DNA of 64,000 nt from an uncultured Paracoccaceae bacterium (lineage in GTDB: Bacteria > Pseudomonadota > Alphaproteobacteria > Rhodobacterales > Rhodobacteraceae): positions 566,501 to 630,500 of the forward strand of contig CANLNT010000002.1 in the NCBI GenBank assembly GCA_947492825.1, given 5' to 3'. Positions 7,583-17,035 of this stretch are shown piece by piece (positions within the stretch are counted from its first letter, which is position 1; each line of letters starts with the position of its first letter). The notes below the pieces were generated by a model that saw only the letters and a list, made by a program, of their open reading frames with translations, was not told where the DNA came from and did not search any database. Both the position numbers and the translations under genes were made by a program.

Positions 7583-9181
7583 TTAGGGGTGATCTTCGCG
7601 GACCAGATCACTAACTTTTTCACCAATCATGATCGCAGGCGCGTTGGTATTGCCCGACACGATCTCGGGCATGATCGAACAATCTGCCACGCGCAGACCG
7701 GTGATGCCGTGTACGCGCAGGCGTTCGTCCACAACCGCGTCGCGGCCGTTGCCCATCTTGCAGGTGCCGGTGGGGTGGTAAATCGAAGCGGTATTGTTGC
7801 GCGCCCAGTCGAGCGTGGCGTCATAGTCATTCATGTCCAGCGTTTCGTGCGGGCGGAATTCCTGACTGATCTTCGAGGTCAGCGGCGCGCGTCGCGCAAT
7901 CCGGCGGGCGATGTTTACGCCTTCGACAATTGTGCGGCAGTCGGTTTCGGTCGACAGATAGTTGGGAATGATCTTTGGGTATGTCGTCGGGTCTGCACCG
8001 GCAAGGCGGATTTCGCCTTTGCTTTCGGGGCGCAGCTGGCAGACCGACATGGTGAACGCCGAGAAGGGATCAGCCCCTTTGCCCGGGTTTTCGGCGGACA
8101 GTGGTTGGACGTGAAACTGGATGTCAGGGGTTTCCAGATCAGCGCGGGTCTTGAGGAACCCGGTGGCGAGGCTGGCCGCCATGGTCATCGGACCTGCGCG
8201 GAACATCGCATATTTCAGGGCGATCTTGGCTTGCCCAAAGAGGGTGCGAACCTCGTCATTCAATGTTGGTTCGTTGCACTTGTAGACAAGCCGCGCCTGC
8301 AGGTGATCTTGCAGGTTTTTGCCAACACCCGGCAGGTCTTTTTGCACCGTGATACCATGCGCGGAAAGCTGTTCGGCCTCTCCTATTCCAGACAGCATCA
8401 AAACCTGAGGAGAATTGATCGCACCACCACAAAGGATCACTTCTTTTGCGGCTTTGAGTGTCTGAGTGTTGCCGCCGCGGTCGCGGTAACTGATTCCGGT
8501 GGCGCGGGTGCCGTCGAGTTCGACCTTTTGGACAAGGGCGTGGGTAACGATGGTAAGATTATCGCGCTCCTTGACCGGGTTAAGATAGGCCACAGCAGAG
8601 CTGCACCGCCGCCCGTTCCGCGCGGTTAGTTGAAAGAAGCCAACGCCTTCTTGGGTTGCGCCGTTGTAGTCGGGATTAAACGGGTAACCTTCGGCTTGTG
8701 CTGCCGCCACCCAAGCATCGGTGATCGGGCGCTGGATGCGCATGTTGCTGACGGAAAGTGGCCCCTGATCGCCGTGGAATTCATCTGCGCCGCGTTCGTT
8801 CTTTTCGGCCCGCTTGAAGAGCGGCAGAACGTCATCCCAGCCCCAGCCTGCGTTGCCCATTTGCCGCCAGCGGTCGTAATCTTCTGGCTGGCCGCGCACA
8901 TAAAGTAGACCGTTCAACGAGGACGAGCCGCCCAGCACCTTGCCGCGTGGCCATTCGATAGAACGCCCGTTCAGGCCTGGATCAGGCTCTGTCTTGTAGC
9001 ACCAATCGACGGACGGATTGTGGATGGTTTTGAAGTATCCGACCGGAATATGGATCCACGGATTCCAATCTTTGCCCCCCGCCTCGACGAGAATCACCCG
9101 GTGTTTTGGGTTCGCGCTAAGCCGATTCGCAACGACACAGCCCGCAGAACCCGCCCCAACTACAATAAAATCAGCCTCCAC
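7583..9181 (-). CDS. GMC-family oxidoreductase (choline/alcohol dehydrogenase-like)
   Basis: The protein has 532 residues. The FAD-binding motif is at the N-terminus (FIVVGAGSAGCVVANRLS), followed by the GMC signature WPRGKVLGGSSSLNGLLYVR and, near the C-terminus, the catalytic His region YHPTGTCKMG and NTNAPAIMIGEKVSDL. It most resembles choline dehydrogenase (BetA) and other long-chain or polar alcohol dehydrogenases. It has no betaine-aldehyde dehydrogenase neighbour, so choline as substrate is not assured. It is divergent from the TRAP transporter and upstream of the methyltransferase operon, implying that an imported alcohol or quaternary amine is oxidised here. The operator-bearing gap of 123 bases separates it from the next operon. 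Confidence 0.88.
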   Translation of the reverse strand: MEADFIVVGAGSAGCVVANRLSANPKHRVILVEAGGKDWNPWIHIPVGYFKTIHNPSVDWCYKTEPDPGLNGRSIEWPRGKVLGGSSSLNGLLYVRGQPEDYDRWRQMGNAGWGWDDVLPLFKRAEKNERGADEFHGDQGPLSVSNMRIQRPITDAWVAAAQAEGYPFNPDYNGATQEGVGFFQLTARNGRRCSSAVAYLNPVKERDNLTIVTHALVQKVELDGTRATGISYRDRGGNTQTLKAAKEVILCGGAINSPQVLMLSGIGEAEQLSAHGITVQKDLPGVGKNLQDHLQARLVYKCNEPTLNDEVRTLFGQAKIALKYAMFRAGPMTMAASLATGFLKTRADLETPDIQFHVQPLSAENPGKGADPFSAFTMSVCQLRPESKGEIRLAGADPTTYPKIIPNYLSTETDCRTIVEGVNIARRIARRAPLTSKISQEFRPHETLDMNDYDATLDWARNNTASIYHPTGTCKMGNGRDAVVDERLRVHGITGLRVADCSIMPEIVSGNTNAPAIMIGEKVSDLVREDHP

Positions 9182-9247
9182 AGCGTCGATCCTTCCGTTT
9201 TCGAAAAAAACCCTAGGCAGATTACGAGAACCATACTAGTCTTTTTT

Positions 9248-9264
9248 TGAGAATAAGAGTCTCA
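9248..9264. promoter_or_regulatory. Inverted repeat in divergent GMC/TRAP promoter region
   Basis: TGAGA (9248-9252) and TCTCA (9260-9264) flank ATAAGAG, just after a T7 run and 26 bases before the TRAP binding-protein start. It could be the target of the IclR regulator encoded at 12682. The arms are short and this is only a candidate. Confidence 0.3.
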
Positions 9265-9289
9265 ATAATCGACAGTCTGGGAGGACACA

Positions 9290-10522
9290 ATGAAGTTGCA
9301 GAAAAACCTTAGCGGCATCTCGCGCCGCGACCTGTTTAAGCTGGCTGGTCAATACGGGATGAGTTCGACGCTGCTTGCTGCCGGTAGCTTTGGCGGTGCG
9401 ATGAGCCTGGCAAACCTGGCGAACGCTGCGGAATCGACCTACGAGAAACGTTTTGCCAAAGAAGCGAAATTCACGCTGAAGTTTGGCGCAGCCGGCTTCA
9501 ACCAGCGCAACCTGCTGATCGAGCGGGCCGGGTGCCTTGAATTCGCACGTGACCTTGAAAGCCGCACAGACGGCGAAATCCGGGTCGAGTTCATCGGCGA
9601 CAACCAGATCTGTGGTCAGACATCCTGTGTTGAAAAGACGCAGCAGGGCATCACCGATATCTATGCAGCATCCACCCAAAACTCTGCCGGTGGTGCGCCC
9701 TATCTGAACGTGTTGGACTATGCCTACATGTTCCGTAACCGCGCCGATCAGTACTATTTCATGTACAGCCCGGAATCGCAGGCGCTGCTGCGCGAGCCCT
9801 ATGAGCGTAACCACGGCCTGAAATTCCTGTTCAGCCACGCAGAACTGCGCGGCATCCAGCTGGGTCTGGCATGGGAAGACAAGGACACCGTCACCAGCGT
9901 TGAGCAGCTGTTTGGCACAAAGAACCGTGTGACAGGCACGCAGTTGGGTCGGATCGCGATGACCGCGCTGAACCTGAACCCGGTTCCGGTGGCTTGGGAA
10001 GAAACGCTTGATGGTCTCAAGCAGGGTCTGATCGACGGTGCTGAAACCTGGGCGTCTGCCGTGGCCTATGCCAACATGTCGCCTGTTGTGTCGCAGTCAG
10101 TTCACCTGAACTTCTTCTGCGGAACAGAGCACACCGCGATGTCCGCATCTGTCTTCGACAGCCTTGGCGGCGAATTGCAGGATGCAGTGATGGAATCGGC
10201 CTATCTGGCACAGGTCCACGTGCAAGCTGCCAACGAAGCGGCGCTGGTCAAGACCGTGGGTCAGTCCGATCCACAGCTGCCCGGCACCATCTTTGCAGAG
10301 AACAACGTACGCAACGCGTTCTTGTCTGATGCAGAGATCAAAAAGGCAGAAGAAATGTGCTCGCCCGAGTTCCAGCCCCAGCTTTGGGAAGAATGGCGCG
10401 AGCGTATCAACGGCTGGCAGGGTGGCGCAGACACCTATCAGGAGATTTATGACACCGTGCGTCAGCTTCCTGGTGACACATTGCCAGAGAACGTTGAGCC
10501 CCGCCGCTGGTGGAAGGCATAA
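9290..10522 (+). CDS. dctP: TRAP transporter substrate-binding protein, DctP type
   Basis: The 410-residue periplasmic solute receptor is preceded by GGGAGGA. The N-terminus carries a twin-Arg-like export signal (SRRDLFKLA, then a hydrophobic stretch ending ANLANAA). The mature part has the DctP-type pattern (LKFGAAGFNQRNLL, RTDGEIRVEFIGDNQICGQ, GITDIYAASTQNSAGGAPYL). It is longer than the usual 320-340 residues. It delivers an unknown organic solute to the DctQ/DctM membrane pair downstream. The genes around it point to a methylated amine or an alcohol, but that is inference. Confidence 0.88.
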   Translation: MKLQKNLSGISRRDLFKLAGQYGMSSTLLAAGSFGGAMSLANLANAAESTYEKRFAKEAKFTLKFGAAGFNQRNLLIERAGCLEFARDLESRTDGEIRVEFIGDNQICGQTSCVEKTQQGITDIYAASTQNSAGGAPYLNVLDYAYMFRNRADQYYFMYSPESQALLREPYERNHGLKFLFSHAELRGIQLGLAWEDKDTVTSVEQLFGTKNRVTGTQLGRIAMTALNLNPVPVAWEETLDGLKQGLIDGAETWASAVAYANMSPVVSQSVHLNFFCGTEHTAMSASVFDSLGGELQDAVMESAYLAQVHVQAANEAALVKTVGQSDPQLPGTIFAENNVRNAFLSDAEIKKAEEMCSPEFQPQLWEEWRERINGWQGGADTYQEIYDTVRQLPGDTLPENVEPRRWWKA

Positions 10523-10538
10523 ACGCCACAACATGAAG

Positions 10539-10578
10539 AAGGGCCGGCCGGGCGGGAGAGTGGCCGGTCCTTTTTCTT
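10539..10578 (+). terminator. Intra-operon stem-loop with T run after dctP
   Basis: AAGGGCCGGCC (10539-10549) pairs with GGCCGGTCCTT (10562-10572), 11 base pairs with one G-T, followed by TTTTT. It looks like an intrinsic terminator placed between dctP and dctQ. A leaky terminator here would give more binding protein than permease, a common expression pattern in binding-protein transport operons. Confidence 0.7.
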
Positions 10579-10636
10579 CTGACGAAACGCACAAATACCG
10601 TGCCAAAATAAAGCGACACATTGGGGAGGGCGCGCC

Positions 10637-11314
10637 ATGTCGATATGGTCAGACGCAGGAACAATCCTGGCGGCGACATTTACCGGGGACATTGACTTTC
10701 AAACGGTCAATGCATTCAGGTCAAACGCCGCTTGGCTTGTTTTTGGACCGATGACTGCTTTGGCAGCGGTCATCGTCTATTATATCTACAAGGCGGTTCC
10801 GTTCCTGGATCGGCATCTGGAACGGACCATCGTGGTCTGGACCTATATCGTGATCGCAGGGATCATCTTTGTTGGCGTGCTGCAGCGCTTTCTGCCGTTT
10901 CTGCCCGGACAGCCACCCTGGTCCACGACCGTGCCGCCGCTCTTGTTCATGGTCATGGCTTGGTTCGGGTGTTCCTTTAACGTCCGACTGCGCACGCATC
11001 TGTCGTTCAGTGAATTCCGGTCAAAGATGCAGCCACGCATGCAAATGACGATGCTGTCGCTTGACGCGGTTCTGTGGTTCATTTTCTGCCTGATTGTCGT
11101 GGTCACGACCGCGCGCGTGACGGTCAATGCGATTTCCAACTTCATGATCGTGCCCGGCACCAACAATCTGATGTTGTGGTGGTTTGTCGTCACCGTGCCG
11201 ATTGCTTTCTCGCTGATGGCCGCGCGCGTACTGCAGAACTTTGTCGAGGATATCGGCAAGTATCGCCGGGGTGACCCGCTGATCGAACAATCCGTGATCG
11301 GAGGAGATGTGTGA
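10637..11314 (+). CDS. dctQ: TRAP transporter small permease, DctQ type
   Basis: The protein has 225 residues with four predicted membrane helices (around residues 35-55, 72-92, 145-165 and 185-205). Loops carry basic residues, and the helix-2 to helix-4 arrangement is typical of DctQ. The start is preceded by GGGGAGGG. It forms the membrane complex with DctM, and its TGA overlaps the DctM ATG by one base. It lies behind the stem-loop at 10539. Confidence 0.85.
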   Translation: MSIWSDAGTILAATFTGDIDFQTVNAFRSNAAWLVFGPMTALAAVIVYYIYKAVPFLDRHLERTIVVWTYIVIAGIIFVGVLQRFLPFLPGQPPWSTTVPPLLFMVMAWFGCSFNVRLRTHLSFSEFRSKMQPRMQMTMLSLDAVLWFIFCLIVVVTTARVTVNAISNFMIVPGTNNLMLWWFVVTVPIAFSLMAARVLQNFVEDIGKYRRGDPLIEQSVIGGDV

Positions 11315-12672
11315 TGACTGACGGAACCTGGATCACGATAATCTCGTTGGCAGTTACGCTGCTGTTCATGCTGGGCACGCCTGTGTTGCTGGTCATCTTC
11401 TATTGGGTGCTGGGCTGTTCGTTTGTTATTGGACTGCCGGTCGACAACATCGGGAACGAATTGCTGAACGTGTTCAGCAAGGGCTTTGCCCTGTTGGCAA
11501 TGCCGCTCTTCATCTTGACAGGTGACTTGATCAACAAGTCTGGCATTGCGCGAAGGCTTTCGGATTTTGCCTATTCCTGTTTGGGCTGGTTGCGCGGCGG
11601 ACTGGCGATGGCATCCATCGGGGCCTGTGGTCTGTTTGCTGCGATCTCGGGTTCGAACTCTGCCACGACGGCGACAATCGGCTCTATGTTGCACCCAGAG
11701 ATGGTTAAGGGTGGCTATGACGAGCGGTTCTCTGCCGCGACGGCAGCCGCCGGTGGTACGGTGGGGATCATCATCCCGCCGTCGATCATCTTTATCGTTT
11801 ATGGTTTTTTGCTGAACTTGCCGATTTCTGATCTGTTCGTTGCAGGGATCATCCCCGGCACGCTGATGGTGCTGGCGATGATGGTGATGTGCTTTGTGAT
11901 CTGCACGATCCGTGGTTGGGGCTATCTGATCGCACTCAGCCCGATGCGGGTGATCAAAACCGCCATTGGCGCGTGGCTGGGATTCTTTGCCATCGGCCTG
12001 GTGCTTTGGGGCATCTATACTGGCAAATTCTCACCTACAGAGGCGGCAGGCGTGACCGTTGGCTTCTGTGTAATCGTGGGTTTGATCAGCTATCCGTTGA
12101 ACAAGATCATGGGTACAGATTCCGACACGCCTGTGTCAGAGCGGTCGGTGACATCGATGTTCGTGGTAGAAGGCTTCACCTTGCCAGAAATCCCGTCCAT
12201 CGTGGTACGTTCCGCTCAGATCACGGGTATTCTGGCCCCGCTGATCGCGGTGTCGGTTGTGATGCAGCAGGTGCTGTCCTCGATGGGTGCACAGGAAACC
12301 ATTGGTGGTTTTGTGACCAGCATGGGCGGCTATTATCCGGTGTTGTTCACGGCGATGGCGATGGTCTTTGTGGCGGGCATGATACTTGAATCACTGCCGG
12401 TGACGATCATTCTGGCACCGATTCTTGCGCCGATTGCAGCCTCTGTTGGGGTGGATCCGGTCCACTTTTCGGTGATTTTCCTGGTGGGTGCATCCATCGG
12501 CTTTATCACGCCGCCGTATGGTCTGAACCTCTATGTGGCGTCGGGTGTGACGGGTGTGCCGTACTTTAGGCTCTTGCCATTTAGTTCACTTTACCTGATT
12601 TCATTGATCAGTGTGTGGATTATCGTGGCACTGACACCGTCGTTGGCGCTGTCGCTGCTTCCGGCCCGCTAG
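11314..12672 (+). CDS. dctM: TRAP transporter large permease, DctM type
   Basis: The protein has 452 residues from ATG 11314 (a GTG at 11311 is possible), with GGAGGAG just upstream. It is highly hydrophobic with about 12 helices and DctM-type motifs (GFALLAMPLFILTGDLI, GLFAAISGSNSATTATIGSM, TVGIIIPPSIIFIVYG). It is the Na+-driven translocator of the TRAP system. An insert of about 40 residues carrying a short polar loop (DSDTPVSERSVTS) is visible mid-protein. It is translationally coupled to dctQ and followed after 9 bases by the IclR gene. Confidence 0.92.
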   Translation: MTDGTWITIISLAVTLLFMLGTPVLLVIFYWVLGCSFVIGLPVDNIGNELLNVFSKGFALLAMPLFILTGDLINKSGIARRLSDFAYSCLGWLRGGLAMASIGACGLFAAISGSNSATTATIGSMLHPEMVKGGYDERFSAATAAAGGTVGIIIPPSIIFIVYGFLLNLPISDLFVAGIIPGTLMVLAMMVMCFVICTIRGWGYLIALSPMRVIKTAIGAWLGFFAIGLVLWGIYTGKFSPTEAAGVTVGFCVIVGLISYPLNKIMGTDSDTPVSERSVTSMFVVEGFTLPEIPSIVVRSAQITGILAPLIAVSVVMQQVLSSMGAQETIGGFVTSMGGYYPVLFTAMAMVFVAGMILESLPVTIILAPILAPIAASVGVDPVHFSVIFLVGASIGFITPPYGLNLYVASGVTGVPYFRLLPFSSLYLISLISVWIIVALTPSLALSLLPAR

Positions 12673-12681
12673 GGAATAAAG

Positions 12682-13461
12682 ATGCCAGATGACCAAAGCG
12701 TAACAGAACGAGGGCAAATTCCCACGAACTTGCGACTTTTGGCAGTGATCGAAGAGGTGGTCCGCGCAGGTGTGCCGGTCACACCTTCGGCGGTGAACGA
12801 CGTGCTGGGCTTACCAAAACCCACGGTTCACCGCCTGTTTGCCACAGCTGAGCAGCAGGGTTTTCTGCAACGCGACATTGACGGCCGTTCCTATGGGCCG
12901 GGGCCACGATTGCGGCGGCTGGCGGTAGACACGATGACATCCGAACGGGTGCGGGCCTTGCGCTTGGCCGTGCTGCAGCGTGTGGCTGAAAAAGTGGGCG
13001 AGACCTGTAATCTGGCGATACCGGACCGGGACGGCATGTTCTATCTGGACCGGGTTGAAACGCATTGGCCGTTGCGGATCAACCTGCCTGTCGGAAGTCA
13101 GGTTCCGTTTCATTGCACGGCCAGTGGCAAGATGCATTTGTCCTGTTTGCGCAGCGACTATCTGGATCGGTTGCTGAACAGTCTGGCCTTACGGCAAATG
13201 ACCGAAAAGACCATCACCGACAGCGGGATTTTGCGTCAGGAATTGGCAGCGTCTCGCGAGAACGGATATGCCACCGACAATGAAGAATTCATGGAAGGTA
13301 TGTCTGCAATTGCGGTGCCTGTGAAGGATCGGCGCGGTCGTTTGCTGGCGACGCTTTCGGTCCACGCGCCTGTGCAGCGACACACATTGACGTCACTGAA
13401 GGGGCATCTGGACACCCTTATTGACGCAGCAGCAGAGCTTAGCGACATCGCCGCGGAATAG
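12682..13461 (+). CDS. IclR-family transcriptional regulator
   Basis: The protein has 259 residues. The N-terminal winged helix is at ~20-70 (VTPSAVNDVLGLPKPTVHRL), followed by the IclR effector domain (SGKMHLSCL, ENGYATDNEEFMEGMSAIAV, DRRGRLLATLSV). It is the last gene of the TRAP operon and probably senses the transported compound. Candidate target sites are the inverted repeat at 9248-9264 or that at 13494-13506. Confidence 0.9.
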   Translation: MPDDQSVTERGQIPTNLRLLAVIEEVVRAGVPVTPSAVNDVLGLPKPTVHRLFATAEQQGFLQRDIDGRSYGPGPRLRRLAVDTMTSERVRALRLAVLQRVAEKVGETCNLAIPDRDGMFYLDRVETHWPLRINLPVGSQVPFHCTASGKMHLSCLRSDYLDRLLNSLALRQMTEKTITDSGILRQELAASRENGYATDNEEFMEGMSAIAVPVKDRRGRLLATLSVHAPVQRHTLTSLKGHLDTLIDAAAELSDIAAE

Positions 13462-13493
13462 TGCTTGAAACTGACTGCTGTGGCGCGATGATT

Positions 13494-13506
13494 GGGATCT
13501 GATCCC
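13494..13506. repeat. Short palindrome GGGATC-T-GATCCC
   Basis: A perfect 6-base dyad with a single central base lies between the IclR stop and the aldo/keto reductase start, 17 bases before the latter. No T run follows it. It could be an operator or a small hairpin; the evidence is weak. Confidence 0.3.
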
Positions 13507-13523
13507 GAACCGGAGTTTGCCGT

Positions 13524-14573
13524 ATGTCTACCTATCAACCTGCCGCTGATCGCTATGATCGCATGGCCTATCGCAGATGCGGACGATCGGGGGTTCAACT
13601 GCCCGCCGTATCCCTTGGGCTTTGGCATAATTTCGGCGGCGATACTCCGCACGAGGTCAAGCGTGCCATGTGCCGCACGGCGTTTGACCATGGGATCACC
13701 CATTTCGACCTTGCCAACAACTACGGGCCGCCACCGGGCAGCGCTGAACATGCGTTTGGTTCGATTTTGGCGGAGGATTTCAAAGGGTTACGGGATGAGC
13801 TGATTATATCTTCCAAGGCCGGGTATTATATGTGGCCGGGGCCCTATGGCGAGTTGGGTAGCCGCAAGTATCTGATTGCGAGTTGTGATCAATCGCTCAA
13901 GCGCATGGGGCTGGATTACGTCGACATTTTCTATTCCCATCGGTTTGATCCCAATACACCGCTGGAGGAAACGATGGGCGCATTGGACTATATCGTGCGC
14001 TCAGGACGCGCACTTTATGCCGGGATCAGTTCCTACAACACCGAAAAAACGCGCGAAGCTGTGAGCATTCTCAACGACTTAGGTACGCCCTGTCTGATCC
14101 ATCAGCCCAGTTACAACATGTTCAACCGGTGGGTCGAAACCGATGGGCTAAAGGACGCGTTGCAGGACTTGGGGGTTGGGTCGATCGCGTTTACGCCTTT
14201 GGCGCAAGGGATGCTCACCAAGAAATACCTGAATGGCATTCCAGAGGACAGCCGCGCCGCGCAAGACAAGTCATTGGCACCGGGGCTGATTACGGATCAG
14301 GCGATTGAAGCGATTAAAAGTTTGGATTCATTGGCGAAAAGCCGAGGTCAGACTCTGGCGCAGATGGCGATTGCATGGGTCTTGCGGGACGAAGGGATCA
14401 CCACGGCGTTGATTGGTGCGAGCAAACCAAGCCAGATCGAGGATTGTGCCGGTGCGGTAAATAACTTGTTGTTTTCACAAGAAGAATTGGATGAAATTGA
14501 CCGGATCGCCTCCGATCAAGCGATCAATTTGTGGGCGGCGTCATCAAATTCGGACAATGCGCCGAATTCCTAA
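13524..14573 (+). CDS. Aldo/keto reductase (L-glyceraldehyde 3-phosphate reductase-like)
   Basis: The 349-residue NADPH-dependent (beta/alpha)8 reductase is close to the YghZ/MgrA group (346 residues in E. coli), with RRCGRSGVQLPAVSLGLWHN and FDLANNYGPPPGSAE at the N-terminus. The catalytic tetrad is visible: Asp and Tyr in FDLANNYG, Lys in ISSKAGYY and His in IFYSHRFD. This group detoxifies L-glyceraldehyde 3-phosphate and methylglyoxal, or reduces sugar aldehydes. It precedes the LacI/xylA pair, so a role with pentoses is possible. Confidence 0.88.
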   Translation: MSTYQPAADRYDRMAYRRCGRSGVQLPAVSLGLWHNFGGDTPHEVKRAMCRTAFDHGITHFDLANNYGPPPGSAEHAFGSILAEDFKGLRDELIISSKAGYYMWPGPYGELGSRKYLIASCDQSLKRMGLDYVDIFYSHRFDPNTPLEETMGALDYIVRSGRALYAGISSYNTEKTREAVSILNDLGTPCLIHQPSYNMFNRWVETDGLKDALQDLGVGSIAFTPLAQGMLTKKYLNGIPEDSRAAQDKSLAPGLITDQAIEAIKSLDSLAKSRGQTLAQMAIAWVLRDEGITTALIGASKPSQIEDCAGAVNNLLFSQEELDEIDRIASDQAINLWAASSNSDNAPNS

Positions 14574-14597
14574 AAATGATTGACGTTCCTCATTTTT
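14572..14597. promoter_or_regulatory. Inverted repeat upstream of the LacI-type gene
   Basis: AAAAATGA (14572-14579) and TCATTTTT (14590-14597) flank a 10-base centre. The left arm begins inside the aldo/keto reductase stop codon. It may be a weak terminator (the right arm ends in five T) or an operator for the LacI-type regulator that starts 30 bases later. Confidence 0.45.
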
Positions 14598-14627
14598 GAA
14601 TGATAGGGCGGTCGGCGAGGAGATTCC

Positions 14628-15647
14628 ATGCCCCGCCCGACCATTCATGATGTTGCCGCCGCAGCCAAAGTCAGTCTTGCGACGGTTGACCGCGTTCTGA
14701 ACGATCGTGGCGGCGTGGCTGCGAAATCTGTCGAAAAAGTGCTGAATGCCGTTGATAAGACCGGATATGTCCGGGATCAGACAGCGGCCAACCTGTCACG
14801 CAAGCGGGCGGAAAAGTTCACATTCGTCCTGCCCGGCGCACCGACCGCGTTTCTGGAGCGGCTACGCTTTTCGTTGCAGCAAGAAGCGGAACGATTGCAG
14901 GCCGATCGCATTGATTTTGAGGAACGCACCTCAAATTCCTTTGATACGAATGCAACAGCCACAACCCTGCAACATCTTATGCACAACCCATATGGGTGCG
15001 TGGCCATCATGGCGCCTGACGGCCCTGCGGTGCGCGCCGAGGTGACGCGCCTGACAGAGGCCGGCGTCAAGGTGATTACCCTGGTGTCTGATCTGCCGGG
15101 CAGCGAGCGACGCGCGTTTGTCGGAATTGACAATCTTGCGGCAGGTCGCGCCGCCGCCCGCTTTATGGGCCGATTTATGAAGCAGGATCAGGGGCTTGTG
15201 AAAGTCATTGTCGGGTCGATGGCCGCACGTGACCATATGGAGCGTCTGATGGGGTTTCAGCAGATCATGCGGGATTACTATCCGCAGATCGAGGTTCTTC
15301 CGGTGGTCGAAGGATATGATGAACCGGATCGGATCAATGAAATTACCCGCCGCGCGTTAACGGACCCGTTAACCGGTATCTATCACACCGGCGCCGGAAA
15401 CCGGGGTCTGGCCGACGCCTTGCGGGCCCACGACGGTCCGCGCCCCACTGTGATCGTACATGAGCTTACCCCGCAGACCCGCAACGGTCTGCATGACGAC
15501 CTGTTTGATCTGGTGATTGATCAAGACCCCGCCCGCGCGGCCCGCCGCGCGATAACCCTGATGCGCGACCTGTCCGCAGGCCGCCCTGTGGCCGTGACCG
15601 ATGGCGACATCCCCCTGAACATCTTTATCAAAGAGAACACACCATGA
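14628..15647 (+). CDS. LacI-family transcriptional regulator (probable xylose-gene regulator)
   Basis: The protein has 339 residues. The LacI helix-turn-helix and hinge are at residues 1-55 ([20 protein letters not shown]), followed by a periplasmic-binding-protein-like sugar domain ([37 protein letters not shown]). The second half resembles the sugar-binding part of RbsB-like proteins. The start has GAGGAG upstream. Its stop overlaps the xylA start by 4 bases (ATGA), so it is co-transcribed with xylA and likely controls pentose use. Confidence 0.9.
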   Translation: MPRPTIHDVAAAAKVSLATVDRVLNDRGGVAAKSVEKVLNAVDKTGYVRDQTAANLSRKRAEKFTFVLPGAPTAFLERLRFSLQQEAERLQADRIDFEERTSNSFDTNATATTLQHLMHNPYGCVAIMAPDGPAVRAEVTRLTEAGVKVITLVSDLPGSERRAFVGIDNLAAGRAAARFMGRFMKQDQGLVKVIVGSMAARDHMERLMGFQQIMRDYYPQIEVLPVVEGYDEPDRINEITRRALTDPLTGIYHTGAGNRGLADALRAHDGPRPTVIVHELTPQTRNGLHDDLFDLVIDQDPARAARRAITLMRDLSAGRPVAVTDGDIPLNIFIKENTP

Positions 15648-16942
15648 GCTATTTTGACGGCATCCCCGCAGTAACGTTTGAAGGCGAAGACAGCACCAAC
15701 CCATTGGCGTTTCGCCACTATAACCCTGACGAGATTGTCATGGGCAAGCGGATGGAAGAGCACCTGCGGTTTGCGGTCTGCTATTGGCACAACTTTGTCT
15801 GGGAAGGGAACGATCCCTTTGGCGGACAGACGTTTGAACGCCCATGGTTTCCGGCGGACACGATGGAACTGGCGAAACTGAAGGCCGATGCGGCCTTTGA
15901 CATGTTCCGCATTCTGGGTGTGCCATTCTATTGTTTTCACGACCATGATGTGCGGCCAGAGGGTGGCAGTCTGAAGGAAAGTCATGACCGGCTGAACGAG
16001 ATGGCGGATTACATGGCCGCCAAGATGGAAGCGGGCGGGCCAAAGCTGTTGTGGGGCACCGCAAATATGTTTTCCAACCGGCGCTATATGTCAGGGGCGA
16101 GCACGAACCCGGACCCGGATGTCTTTGCCTATTGTGCCAGCACGGTGAAATCCTGCATGGACGTAACCCACCGGCTGGGGGGTGAGAATTACGTGCTGTG
16201 GGGTGGTCGCGAAGGGTATGAGACCCTGTTGAACACCGATCTGTCCCGCGAGTTGGAACAGATGGGCCGCTTTTTGCAGATGGTTGTGGAATACAAGCAC
16301 AAGATCGGCTTCAAAGGCGCGATCCTGATCGAACCCAAGCCGCAAGAGCCGACAAAGCATCAGTATGATTTTGACGTGGCCACGGTTTACGGGTTCCTGA
16401 AGCGGTTCGGGCTGGAAGATGAGGTCAAGGTCAATATCGAACAAGGTCACGCCATTCTGGCAGGTCATTCGTTCGAGCATGAATTGGCAATGGCGCGGGC
16501 GCTGGGCATTTTCGGGTCCATTGATATGAACCGGAATGATTATCAGTCTGGCTGGGACACGGATCAGTTCCCGAACAGCACGCCCGAGGCGGCGCTGGCC
16601 TATTACGAGGTTTTGCAAGCAGGTGGGTTCACCACCGGTGGCACCAACTTTGACGCCAAGCTGCGCCGGCAGAGCCTTGATGCAGAAGACCTGATTGCCG
16701 CACATGTGGGTGGCATGGACATTTGCGCCCGCGGCCTGAAAGCAGCGGCCCGCATGATCGAGGATGACGCGCTGGAAGCGCCGCGCCGCGCGCGCTACGC
16801 CGGTTGGGAAACAGCCGGGCATCTGGCGCAAGGCCAGACCTTGGATGGGATCGCAGCACAGGCCGAAGCGGCCAATCTGAACCCGCAACCGGTGTCGGGC
16901 GCGCAGGAAAAGCTGGAAAACATCGTCAATCGCTATGTCTAA
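15644..16942 (+). CDS. xylA: Xylose isomerase
   Basis: The 432-residue enzyme interconverts D-xylose and D-xylulose in the cytoplasm. Family motifs are clear: [14 protein letters not shown], the catalytic His in [14 protein letters not shown], the metal-ligand Glu in [18 protein letters not shown], then [17 protein letters not shown] and [20 protein letters not shown]. The length matches class II enzymes such as that of E. coli (440). The gene overlaps the regulator gene. No xylulokinase or transporter is in the window. The final 21 bases including the stop are duplicated immediately downstream. Confidence 0.97.
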   Translation: MSYFDGIPAVTFEGEDSTNPLAFRHYNPDEIVMGKRMEEHLRFAVCYWHNFVWEGNDPFGGQTFERPWFPADTMELAKLKADAAFDMFRILGVPFYCFHDHDVRPEGGSLKESHDRLNEMADYMAAKMEAGGPKLLWGTANMFSNRRYMSGASTNPDPDVFAYCASTVKSCMDVTHRLGGENYVLWGGREGYETLLNTDLSRELEQMGRFLQMVVEYKHKIGFKGAILIEPKPQEPTKHQYDFDVATVYGFLKRFGLEDEVKVNIEQGHAILAGHSFEHELAMARALGIFGSIDMNRNDYQSGWDTDQFPNSTPEAALAYYEVLQAGGFTTGGTNFDAKLRRQSLDAEDLIAAHVGGMDICARGLKAAARMIEDDALEAPRRARYAGWETAGHLAQGQTLDGIAAQAEAANLNPQPVSGAQEKLENIVNRYV

Positions 16943-16963
16943 ATCGTCAATCGCTATGTCTAA
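16922..16963 (+). repeat. Perfect 21-bp tandem duplication spanning the xylA stop codon
   Basis: ATCGTCAATCGCTATGTCTAA occurs twice in tandem (16922-16942 and 16943-16963) with no mismatch. The unit encodes the C-terminal residues IVNRYV plus stop. Because the unit is 21 bases long and contains the stop, the protein is unchanged. This looks like a recent replication-slippage duplication. Confidence 0.95.
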
Positions 16964-17035
16964 CTTGCGTTGATTGACCCTTTGCCCGCGCGTCCATTTT
17001 GCTTATGCAGCATGGGGCAAGGGCAGAGGGCCGGA

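Noticed and set aside
7547-8629. Antisense open frame of 360 codons inside the GMC oxidoreductase gene
   Set aside because: Shadow of a well-recognised gene. It would also begin in the operator region without a ribosome site.
14572-14597. Firm call of a terminator for the aldo/keto reductase gene
   Set aside because: The arms are AT-rich with a 10-base loop and also fit an operator for the LacI-type gene, so it is reported only as an inverted repeat.
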